Source: Casuarina equisetifolia
Lineage: Eukaryota; Streptophyta; Magnoliopsida; Fagales; Casuarinaceae
Assembly (NCBI GenBank): GCA_028551475.1
Contig: CM052357.1
Location: forward strand, 5,689,931 to 5,753,930
Length of the DNA: 64,000 bases
Direction: 5' to 3'
Of the stretch, positions 1 to 9,822 are shown piece by piece. The stretch's first letter is position 1, and the number at the start of each line of letters is the position of its first letter. The translations under genes and the position numbers were made by a program. The notes under the pieces were generated by a model that searched no databases, was not told where the DNA came from, and saw only the letters and a program-made list of their open reading frames with translations.

Positions 1-865
1 AGGCTGTTAATGCCTTCATCAAGGATACTAGCTTTTTCCTGAGCTTTCTTCTTTTCCTCATCTGTCAGATCCCCGTACAGAAGGCTCAAATGTGGCATGT
101 AAGCTGCAAAATCGTACAGGGTAGTCGTAAATACAGGGATAGTCACAACCCAATACCATTTCCCAATTTCACCGGAAAAGAAGATCAAAAAGATGCACAA
201 AAACAAGAACAGATGCTCATTTTTTTTAATCAGAATACCAATTGTGGCTTTCTAAACCACAGGATAGTATGATTTTAACCAAAAATTTGAACTTTCCATC
301 ATTGTTAGATTTAAATTAGGCATGGCATGTGGGTGCTTTTTTCTTTTCTTCAAGAATTTCTGAGTACAAACGGAGAACAGAGACATGAAACTTACGGGTC
401 GACGCCTTGTATCCGAAATGCTCACTGCTGTGCGCGCTGGTCTCCACGACCTGAACGACAATGGCACCGCTTATACGTTAGCGTTATAACTCCGATTAGG
501 CACCCAGAAATGAAAGAGGAAAAAGAAGCCACAAATTCACCTCGGCCGTCGGTCGGACGAGCAGGAAAACGCACTGATAGAAGAAGGTCCCGGTGGCCAC
601 ACGTTCCACGGGTGGCCGTGTACGCCTTAAGGCCCTCGCACGCTGATTTGAACCTCCGAAGCGCATCGTCCGGCGTCAAATTGGTGAGCCCAACAACCGT
701 GATGTGGGGCTCGAACTCCGGCCCGCCGAACTCCGATCGCAGCCCGGCCATCAGCTTCTTCAGCCTGGCCGCCACATCGTCCGGCGGGATCGCCCACACC
801 GAGTACGCGTGCTTCTGCTCCTCCCCTTGCGTCTGGGTGTCCCTGGCAGTTTCCGGGGTCGCCAT
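1..865 (-). CDS. Cyclic phosphodiesterase (CPDase-like), 3' end beyond window, frameshifted exon 1
   Basis: 2H phosphoesterase family; plant CPDases hydrolyse ADP-ribose 1'',2''-cyclic phosphate and 2',3'-cyclic nucleotides left by tRNA splicing. Three exons are visible: 541-865, 396-450 and 1-103 (continuing off the left edge), with GT-AG junctions and matching phases. Exon 1 starts at the ATG at 863-865 (an in-frame ATG also lies at 889) and carries EYSVWAIPP-like text (read here as AYSVWAIPPDD) and the first catalytic HxT in FEPHITVVG. Exon 3 carries the second, HxS, in YMPHLSLLYGDLTDEE. The GGG at 610-612 has one base more than expected: just before it the frame reads KAYTAT, and just after it the family text VERVATGTFFYQCVF continues in another frame that runs correctly into exons 2 and 3. 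Either the gene is a recent pseudogene or this is an assembly error. The rest of the gene looks conserved. Confidence 0.85.
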
Positions 866-2428
866 GAGCGAAATCCTAGCCTTCGGCAAAAATGAGAAAA
901 ATACGAAGTGGGTATGCGAGAAAGTTCACGTATGGCGGATCCTGGAGTGTTTAATCTTATAGGGAAGAAGGTAGCTTGGGAAAGCAGGGAGGGTTGAACA
1001 TGTTCCGGCGAATTGATAAAGCTCGCAGGGAACATGGAATCAAGGTATATGCTGAAATGAGATATCTACGTGTAAAATTTAGGATGGTAATCTTATCATA
1101 TGAAAACGAACCAAAATTGGGCTTCTTATGAATGCAAGGACGTTTTATATATATATATATATGACTCATAAACCAAAATATGCTTAAGTTTAATTAGAAA
1201 AATAGTTAAAGAAATTTGAACCTAAATAACATTTCAAGTGCCATGCATTTACATTCATTTTTTTTAATAACTCAAAATCTCATCAAACTTTTTTTGGAGT
1301 GTTTGTCTTAATAAGGGAATAAGTGAAAAAGTATAAAATGAAATAATTTGTTATTAGCTTTTGTCATAATCGTGGTATGAAGTATTATTTTTTCAAAAGT
1401 ATAAAACGCAATAATTTATTATTAACTTTTGTCATAATCATGCTATGAAGTGTTATTTTTCCTTTCGGAGTTTATAGATCTCGAGAATCTTCACCAATAA
1501 AAAAGATTAAATTTTGTTGACTTTAAGTGATATGCACTTTGTTTTTTAAATTAGCAATAGAAATTCCGGAGTTGACTTTGAAAGAGCACAACTTGCGGTA
1601 ATAAACAAATAACGCCAAGACCAAGACTGTATTACTTCATTTTTAGTTAACATTGTCGAAAATTGTTAGCTCAACCTTATTGATGCGATGTGGACACCGC
1701 TGTAACTATGCTTCGTTGCTGAATTGTATTAACCAGTATGTATTTTCCCCAATCATGTATTTAACCGTGCTGATTTACCTTTTAGGTTCTGTTATTAAAT
1801 AAAAGATAAAAGTTAGTAAAATGGTTCGTTTTGAAAACATTCAGCATTATTTCATTAAATAAGGTAATATTCGCATTCATAGGCTAAATTACAATTGTAA
1901 TTACTTTTTTTTTTCTATATTATTACTCACGTTATGTAGAAATATTGGATGAAAATATAATTCACCTTCAAATTATGATATGAAAACATTCACCTAAAAA
2001 TATTTAATCAACAACTTTATTTTAAAATCATCTATGTCCCTAATTTTTTTCATACTGAAATAAATTAATAATAATACTGAAATATGCTCTAAACCTTTGT
2101 TCCTTATCACATATTCATCAAAAATCAAAGTAGAGCCCTCGCCTTCAAGTAAAAAAGAAGATGGTTTAAAGGGTTAAAATCGTTTAGAAAACATCCCTTC
2201 GCATATTGCAGGTTTAAAGAAAATAAACCTTTTTAACACAATATCTATACAAGAGGCAAGACTCAGACAGAGATGTAGACATGATAACCAACTTAACATA
2301 ACCTGCTGAATGCACACCCCAACCCTCGTATATCTGGATGGCATCCAACTACAGCCTTTACAAAACTCTTTTTTAAGTACATACACTAAATATACCCACG
2401 TTGTATTGTCTCATACGTAAGACATACC
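866..2428. other. Intergenic, upstream of CPDase and downstream of OBAP
   Basis: AT-rich DNA between two minus-strand genes. It includes the CPDase promoter side (866 upward) and the 3' flank of the oil-body gene. A short (AT)n tract sits at about 1146-1162, and a short diverged direct repeat (a stretch ending in GTATAAAA, then AATAATTTATTATTA-type text) lies near 1330-1450. I recognise no gene or transposon protein here. Confidence 0.5.
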
Positions 2429-3496
2429 TTAACATACATGCGTCCTATTATACATAGGAAGTTCATATTCTTCATGTCTATATTTATGTCTCATGGTCAC
2501 GGAAATGGTGTCCCTTGATCTCAGATCTGTGAACTTTATATCAACGGCGAAACCCTTCCCGTTCTGTTTCCAGTAGTCCGCCCGCGGATTGATCCACTCT
2601 GGCTCTGCGATCTCCACCCTCGAATGCCTCAGAGTCTCGGTTGAGATGTTGTACTTGTTGTCCCTCAAATGGACCAGCTCCGGCGAGATCTGGCCCAGGT
2701 TCACCGCTTGTGGAGACATCATCAAGGCCGGCGCACCCAGAGGAAGCATGTCCCCTAATTCACATGCCCACCTCAAAATTAGTAACGCCATTAAAGATTG
2801 CACCCACCTAGCAGTACGCTGAATTATAAGGACTCCCTTGTTTACCTCTATCAACCTGCCATGTGCACCAGAATTTGCCGTACGTTTTGGCCAGATTTTC
2901 GAGTTCTGGTCTCTCTACCATTCCTGGAACTCGCGGATTGACCCACAGGCCTGACTTGATCTGAATCATCCAAGTTCATGATCATCAGACTCAGTTCTTT
3001 GAAAAAAGAAATGCCCTAAAAGTTAGAATTAGAACCTCATAAGCATGAGAATGCCAGAGCTTCTGCTCGTCCGGAGGCAGAGCTTCAAATATCCTATCCG
3101 ATACAATATATTCAATACCTGTAGAACAAGAAGTTCAAGTTAAAACAACCGACTTTCGCTTCTGCTGGATACAAAATCAAAGCGAAAACAAATGGAGGGG
3201 CTAAGAGTTTCACCAATGAGACGGCCATGGCCGTGATCAGAGTCGTAAACGGCGCACTGGAGAAAGTCCTGGTTGACACGAGTGACATAGTGGTGGGTCT
3301 CGATCTGGCGGGTCATGTCGTGGCTGTACAAGGCGAAGGTACAGACGTGCTGGTTCATCTGCTTCACGGGCTTCAGGGACTGGATCATTTGGGCGCCCTT
3401 GTCCATCAAGTGCTGCTGCATCGTCATGGGCTGCCCCGGCGGCCTGGGGTCGGTTGCTGAAGGCATAGCACTCGGCGTCTTGTCACTGGAGGCCAT
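2429..3496 (-). CDS. Oil body-associated protein 1-like (OBAP), 4 exons
   Basis: Plant OBAP family (DUF1264), associated with seed oil bodies and needed for their normal shape in Arabidopsis. Exons 3214-3496, 3036-3118, 2846-2960 and 2429-2754 join in phase to 807 nt (268 residues plus stop). The start is the ATG at 3494-3496, the first in the frame after a TATA-like box. Family hallmarks in order: [19 protein letters not shown] (about residues 40-58), [69 protein letters not shown] and YNISTE followed by [17 protein letters not shown]. All splice sites are GT-AG. After GFAVDI the protein runs about 30 residues further than I remember for Arabidopsis OBAP1 and ends in an unfamiliar tail. That could be real or a small 3' change. 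Otherwise the gene appears intact and single copy here. Confidence 0.93.
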
Positions 3497-3543
3497 TGAA
3501 GCAACTGTGTTTAGGGTTCTGAGAAGAAGCCGAGCGAGGAGTG

Positions 3544-3690
3544 TTTATAGAGGACGATTGAGAAGGAGAGAGTGCATGGGGAACGTGGTGAGGTACGAGG
3601 ATTCCACGTTGCCATGCATGGGAGTTGAGGTGGCTGAGCCTGGCGAAGATGAGAGCTCTGAAATGGTGAGCATGGTGGGACACGTGGCAT
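3544..3690 (-). promoter_or_regulatory. Seed-type promoter of the OBAP gene (TATA, RY, G-box/ABRE)
   Basis: On the minus strand a TATAAA lies at 3544-3549, about 50 nt before the ATG. Upstream are ACGTGG at 3583-3588, a second ACGT near 3605-3610, a perfect RY element CATGCATG at 3613-3620, and a G-box/ABRE core CACGTGGC at 3681-3688. RY plus ABRE is the established signature of LEC2/FUS3/ABI3- and bZIP-driven seed maturation genes, which fits an oil-body protein. The elements are seen directly; seed expression is inferred. Confidence 0.7.
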
Positions 3691-3699
3691 ACTGGCAAT

Positions 3700-4100
3700 C
3701 TGGGCACAGGTAACATCTAGAATCAGAATCCTGTTTGCTCTTGACTTTTATTTTATTTTATTTTAAAATAAAGTAGTTGCGACCCATCTACCTATTATTA
3801 TAGCTGGGAATATTGAATATTTGCATAGTAATCAAGACCATGAAATTATATCCTCTCAACAACTGTAAATTTATTCAATTTTCTTCTTATAGATATTTAG
3901 AATTTCAACTGTATTCTTTTCTTGAAAATTGATGGATAAATATTGATGGTGCAATGTATAAGCTGCACCACCAAAAGGCCCTTCAAACGTAGGGTTTTCA
4001 ATTTGTTCTTGTGACTATTAATAACATCATAATATCGTGATCTCAATGATATAAATAAATAAATTTAAATGCATTGCTTTTCTTTTTTGGGGCCCAATTG
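3700..4100. other. Intergenic, nothing recognised
   Basis: AT-rich DNA between the OBAP promoter and the first NPF pseudogene. No coding or structural feature is apparent. Confidence 0.4.
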
Positions 4101-4104
4101 TAGA

Positions 4105-4852
4105 TTGTGATCATGCCTAGTAGTGTTTAGGCATTTTCCACTTGAGTGGCCCTGCAAAGTTTCCATGGATTTGCAGCCCCTGGTCCAGCATCCTCCCCTG
4201 TAGAGGATGGTTCTATGGTTAACAACGCAAATCCCTGGAAAATCAGCAAGAAAAAAAAATTAGTAGATAGAGGTTGAGTCATAATCTTCCTATCTGTAGA
4301 AATTGACAGTGTCTTGTTTGCCGATGATGATCTAGATGGCTAATTTTAAACCCGCCATCAACTCGAGGCATCCTGCAAAGAGAACATAGTTGAATCTGCC
4401 GACGTAAGTATCTGCAAAGACAGCTACAAGAATGAGAGAACGTGACTAGTGCCCATCTAGCTGGTCTGTTGGTTAGCTGCGTCGGCCAAATGTGGCTGTA
4501 TGGTAAAACAAAATGCAAGCTATTTTGACACCATATGCTTTTAGAAATCGCCATGCAATATTTCCCAATAAACCAAGTTGAGTTTTTAACCCAATATCAG
4601 CAAAGCAGTTCTGGGTGGTCCTCCATGTTTGTGCTTCAGAGCTCCTCTGCCCTTCAAATCCACCTTCCTTCGATGAGCTGAGGTTTCTCCAGCAACGAAA
4701 CCAGAACACAGTTAAGACTAAAGCAAGAAAATGATATGGAACCAAAAAATGTGAGACAGAACAACGAGAAGAAGAAAAGAACCATAGCTACAAGAAAGAC
4801 TCTTTTGGTGAGATTGGTGGAAGGGTAAGACTACAGTTCATGTGTATATATA
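4105..4852 (-). pseudogene. NPF (NRT1/PTR) pseudogene 1, internally deleted
   Basis: Broken relative of the two intact NPF genes. On the minus strand it keeps the TATATATA box (4845-4852), the ATG followed by an intron donor (4783-4785), most of exon 2 (about 4590-4691), a shortened exon 3 (about 4325-4490), and a join of the first bases of exon 4 (about 4215-4234) straight into the start of exon 6 (about 4105-4214, text PSSTGED then NPWKLCRATQVENA). Lesions: the exon 2 acceptor reads CTG instead of CAG; one base is missing in the GAAGGAAAGG run of exon 2; about 70 nt are lost from the start of exon 3; exon 4 to exon 6 is deleted; most of exon 6 is gone. It cannot encode a transporter. Confidence 0.85.
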
Positions 4853-4859
4853 AGTTGCA

Positions 4860-5815
4860 AATTTGTGCAATGATGATTGAAACGACCAGTTTTGACTGCA
4901 AGAACCTTCTGCTGGAGAGAGATTCCGTGGGTGCTTTCAAGACACTGTTAGTCCCTGCCCCCTCTTTAACAGTTAATCCTAGTCAATTGCAATATTTTTG
5001 GAGGAGTTACTTTCTTATTGTACGAGAAATTAGAAAATATTTCTATTTGAATCTGTTCTTATTCACCCATTTTTCTAAGTGAATTGACAGAATGTGAAAG
5101 TCAAATTTTGGGTAAGAGTAAATTGTTTAATATGCAATTAATTATTGTTAGAAGGTCCAAAATTTAACCCAACATTAGTTCAAGAATTAAAGAGTCTTTT
5201 TTATTATTTAAATTTCACTTTATGAATATTTTTTTTTGATGTAAGACTCTTGTCTTATGTATACATTTTTTTTTTATACACTGAGCACTATTAAGTTTAA
5301 GATTACATAAGGTGAAATAAATTTTAATTGAATTCTAATATTATGTTAAAAGGCTAAAATCCAATATAAAAGTTAGATAAAGGATTAGAGGATCTTCCCA
5401 ACATCCGTTGACCTTATTCAAATTTTCTATTCCATAGATGTTCGGAACTTATTATACTTTTCTTGAATTGATGAATAAACGTCATGGTATGAAGCATAAA
5501 TGGTTAGCATCAGAAATCTCATGAAACAATGATATTTAATAACGAAGAAAACAAAATCCAAATGCATTCATTTTCCTTGTCTTTTGCATTTTCTTGGGGT
5601 GGCCCGGCAATAGGAGTTGCAGTGGCGGTACGAAACTTCAAACGACTTGTGTTCATTGACGAACAGCATGCATGTCCCAATCCCTCTACCATATCATTAA
5701 ATAAACAAAAAGAAAATTACAAATTTTATTTTTTAAATTACAATCCCAAAAGGAGACCCAAATCACAATTCGCATTCATTGTATTATCAACCCTTGAGAC
5801 TAAATTTTCCTTGGC
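4860..5815. other. Spacer between NPF pseudogene 1 and intact NPF gene 1
   Basis: AT-rich. The part from about 4860 to 5280 is the upstream flank of pseudogene 1 and resembles 16760-17160, the flank of pseudogene 2. The part from about 5400 onward resembles 19655-20085 and is the 3' flank of the intact gene. No gene of its own was seen. Confidence 0.5.
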
Positions 5816-8800
5816 TTATTCCTCGTTTTTCTCATCAGAAACCACTGGATTCCGAGGCCTGTACTTGTACCTCCTAGCCACGAACAAGTAAACACAGAAG
5901 TTGATGAAGCTTAACAAAGAAAGCAACCAGAAGAAGAGGTTTAAATGGTTTCTGTTGATATTATTCCCGGCTAGCCAACCTCCACTTCTGGTAATGTTCT
6001 TCGTTGCAGCATTGACTATTTTCACAAGTATAGTGCTGAAAAAATATCCGAGCGCCATGGAGCTCCAGAGGAAGCAGGTTGAGATGGATTTAAGGGCCGC
6101 TGGTGCCTCTGAATAGAAAAATTCTAGCAGCCCAATGTAAGTGAACAAGTCTGCAATTCCAAATATGAAAAATTGGAAAGATAGCCAGAATGTGCTGATG
6201 GGCAACGGCTGTTGAACAGGGATTGCATCCAGCATATTGTGATCTCTTGCTACTTTTTTTCTCTTCACTTCAATTATTGCAGCCACGGCCATGGAGAAGC
6301 ATGAGAGAACTAGGCCAACTCCTACACGTTGCAATTGGGTAATCCCTGAGGGGAGTCCAGTGAATCTGCGTGCAATGGGGACGAAAATTCGGTCGTAGAT
6401 AGGGACTATAACCATCAGGAATATGATCGGGATTATCGGAAGAGAGGCAGGCGGGATGCGAAAAGAATGGGTCAAACTTGTGTCCATGGTAATACCTTGT
6501 TCGATTGAGAACGTCTGAAGCTGCGCCAGGCAGAGGGTCATGATTATCGTGCAGCAGAAAATTGGGACCATGCCTAGAAGTATTTTGGCATTTTCCACTT
6601 GAGTCACCCTACAAAGTTTCCATGGATTTGGAGCTTCTGGTTTAGGTTCTTCCCCTGTAGACGACGGTTGGATTGCTGCTTTGTCCAAAAACCTGCACAG
6701 GATTATCCTTTTAAATAATGAACGAAAAGAATAGCCTTCTAGGGATGTGTTCAATTTTGGTGCAAATGAAAGATTGGGATAGAACCTGAAAATGTCTCTG
6801 TGAGGTAAAAATTCTACTTCCCTAGCAGCCTCCTTGTCCTTGTCAAGCTCATACAGCTCTGTCGGGTCCTCAGGAAGGGGAAGCTTCCTATTTCTAATAG
6901 CTGCAACATACACCTGAAGAAAAGTATAAGCAGAAGCAAATTAGCCCTGATGCATGAATACAAATCCCTGTTTTAGGATTAGAGCAATACATATTTGGAT
7001 GTCGATCCATGGAGGCTTTCGACGCAAAGCCCTTTGTATATCCAGTTTTGAGGGCTACAGAAAGGTATTAAGTACAAAAATAGCCAAAAAGCAACAAGGC
7101 ACATTTGGATTAGGCACAAGAAGTGTTGGTCTTTTCCTTAGGGACAACTAAAGGGAAGGTCCAAAGATTTGCCTGGTAATGATTGTTAGAAAGTCTAATT
7201 TTCTTTTAACAACTACTTTAGAGGAGAAAGTTGAATCACTTTTAATATGAATTGGAACTCATTTTTAAGTAAAATATCTCCTCATAACTTGAGTGCCCAT
7301 GATCTTTGCATATTACTATATGTCACAACTCATAAATTGTTAAGTCTCTCATTATCAATGTAGCTACTAACTCCCTTTTCTCTTATTAAATATTTTCATG
7401 AGAATACACAAGTGTTGAATACAAAATTCACTTACAATATTTACACAGTCGTTCTTAGTACTTACAATAACATACTAGATCTTTTATTGGTTGGTGACTA
7501 CTAAAAAATGCGACTCTCTAGTTGCCACACTAGTAAGATGCAACCCTTTTTTTTTCTCCCTATTTAGCCATATTAAGTTTTTCCATGGTCTTCTATTTTT
7601 AAACCCACACAAAAGAAAATCCTAACCAAATACTATTATGAATTTTAATCAAGTACTATTAGGAATACCCATTAATACAAAGAAGAACTTTTAAAATATT
7701 ATTAAAATATAAACTAAAATATATCTATACATACTAATTTTTACTCCAAGTGCTAACAATTCAATGCTTGGGGTGAGAAGGTGGATTAAATGGTGGTAAA
7801 CTCAAATGATTAAAGTCTCGTTTAAAACCATTTTTGTAGTTTTAGATTTCCTCTTTTCTTAATGATTGACTTCAAGGAAGAAAATTAGGCTCATTCATAT
7901 TGCTTAAGTACAGATTCGTATTCTTAACACGCACAGACATCGATCCCAGGGGCTTAACCAATTATGCTTACCTGTGTAATTTCAATGATGGCACTAGTTC
8001 TATGAATAACTTGCATTCTGTACATTGGCAGTCCGCTGGCGAAGATAGCCACACCCAAGAGTAAGGCGATGGAGGAGATCCCAAATGCCAAGCCCCATCC
8101 TTTATCGGTTTGGATCCACACAAGTAACGTTAAACTGGCTACACCACCAACACAAATGGCTAGCAAAATGCCATTAAAGAAGGTGGACATCTGCTTTACT
8201 TCTTTTGGGTCCTCTGTGTCAAATTGATCTGCACCATGGGCGGGCAAAGCCGCTTTTATTCCTGCTGAACCAATAGCAAGCAAATATAGGGAAACAAAGA
8301 GGAATGCAGCATTGCCGCCATGAATTTCCTCGCACTGAGGATTCAAAGCAAAGATTTGGCAAGATGGGGGCTTCAGCTTGGGATCGCGAGCTTGTATAGC
8401 CAGTAATACCAATCCCTGGATTGACCGCAACGAATTTAAATATTTATTGTTGTTATAGCTTGACAAGGATGATATGGATAGCAAGTTTTAAGCAGTACCA
8501 CGAACTCAAAGCATCCTCCAATGAGAACAGTTCTAAATCTGCCGATGTAAGTATCAGCAAGGGCAGCTGCTGGGATGGCGAGAATGAAACAAGTGCCCAT
8601 GAAGTTGGTTAGTTGGTTCGCCGCATCAGAAATTTGCATATGCATCACCTGATTAAAGTATGTCACCAGGTTCACCGCCAGAGATAAGGTTGCAAAGCCC
8701 TCAAAACCAAAGGTGGCTGCAAAATAAACGATAGGTAAGCCATTTAAATCATGAACAGAATTCTAGGACAGTACTGGAAACGAAGAATTCCGAAGGATTT

Positions 8801-9051
8801 GTAACAGGATACAACGTTTTAAGTCACCATCTAACTTAAAACCAAGTTGAGTTTAACCTAGTATGAGCAACACAGTTCTGGGCCCTCCATGTCTGTGCTT
8901 CTCAGCTCCTCTGCCCTTCCAGTCCACCTTTCCTTCAACGATCTCAGGTTTCTCCTGCGAAGAAAACGAAATATAGTTAAAGACCAAAGCAAGGAAACAA
9001 TACGGAAGCCAAAAATGCGAGGCACATCAACTAGGAGAAGTGAAATACCAT
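5816..9051 (-). CDS. NRT1/PTR family (NPF) transporter, copy 1, 6 exons
   Basis: Proton-coupled transporter of the major facilitator fold, plasma or internal membrane. NPF members carry nitrate, peptides, hormones or secondary metabolites, and the substrate cannot be read from sequence; the overall look is closest to NPF4 as I recall it. Exons: 9049-9051 (only the ATG), 8858-8954, 8499-8716, 7972-8415, 6786-6913, 5816-6692; 1767 nt, 588 residues. Visible marks: [16 protein letters not shown] at the N terminus, [53 protein letters not shown] opening exon 6, [17 protein letters not shown], and a C-terminal block of hydrophobic helices ending [10 protein letters not shown]. The usual ExxE[R/K] of helix 1 reads FGFEG here, so its first Glu is absent. 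Intron 5 (6693-6785) is 93 nt, in frame and without a stop. The gene is intact and is the pair of the copy at 20.1 kb. Confidence 0.9.
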
Positions 9052-9123
9052 AGCTAATAGCCTATCCCGGTGCCTGGTGCTGAAAAGCAAGGATGGTGAG
9101 AATTTGAGACCACGGCAGTCTGC

Positions 9124-9131
9124 ATATATAA
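9124..9131 (-). promoter_or_regulatory. TATA box of NPF copy 1
   Basis: TATATA about 75 nt upstream of the ATG on the minus strand, within a short block (TTGCACGTTATATA-like) that is conserved ahead of NPF copy 2 and recognisable in both pseudogenes. Confidence 0.55.
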
Positions 9132-9822
9132 CGTGCAAAATTATGCCATGATGTTTCCAGACGGCCAATTCGTATGACAGTAAAATGCTTCTTTTTGTCT
9201 GTACTTTTCTGAAAATCGCCGCCTCTTTTGTTGGAGCGACATTCACGAAATGCTTTAAAGACAATCTCGTGCCTCCATTTTTTTAGTTATCAATAATAGT
9301 AAATTGCGATATTTTTGAGGCTGTTACATTCTTACTGTACCAAAGTTTAGGATGTATCACTGTTTTGGGATTATTTTTTGAACTCTGACCAAAGTAAAGC
9401 CTAACGATAAAGTTCGAGCTTAGTCTGATTGTAGGTCGAAGATGTGTTGTATTGTTAACAACTTCAATCCCTGGAAAATCAGCCAGAAAAAAATAAAATA
9501 TTCAGTACATAGAGATCGAGTCATAATCTTCGTATTTGTAGAAACTGAGACTGTATTGTTTGACGCTGGTGATCTAGATGGCTAATTTCAAACCCATCAT
9601 CAACTGGAGGCATCCTGCAACAAGACCAGCTTTGAAACTGCCGACGTAAGAATCTGCAAGGACAGCTGCAAGAATGGAGAGAACCTGACTAGTGCTCATC
9701 AAGTTTGTCTGTTCGTTAACCGCGTCGGCCATTTCCATGCGCATCACCGCCATTGAAGTAAGTCATCAAGTTTATCGCCAATGACAAGATTGCCATGTTC
9801 TCAAAATCAAACGTCGCTCTAA

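Larger units (their letters stand above)
5400..9440. repeat. NPF duplication block, unit A intact part
   Basis: Direct repeat with 19655-23380: coding exons, introns, TATA region and flanks on both sides align by eye. The right end is marked by the shared text ending near GATTGTAGGTCGA. Adding the pseudogenes (4.1-4.85 kb here, 9.45-16.7 kb in the other unit), the duplicated unit held one pseudogene and one gene. Confidence 0.75.

Noticed and set aside
327..962. 211-codon open stretch on the plus strand
   Set aside because: Antisense to CPDase exons 1 and 2, which carry the family motifs; a by-product of the GC-rich exon.
3227..3713. Two plus-strand open stretches over the OBAP gene
   Set aside because: Antisense to OBAP exon 1 and its promoter; no homology.
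5816..6913. 365-codon single open frame as one exon of NPF copy 1
   Set aside because: It reads through a 93-nt intron; the family text and the copy 2 structure need splicing at 6786 and 6692. The retained form is listed as a finding.
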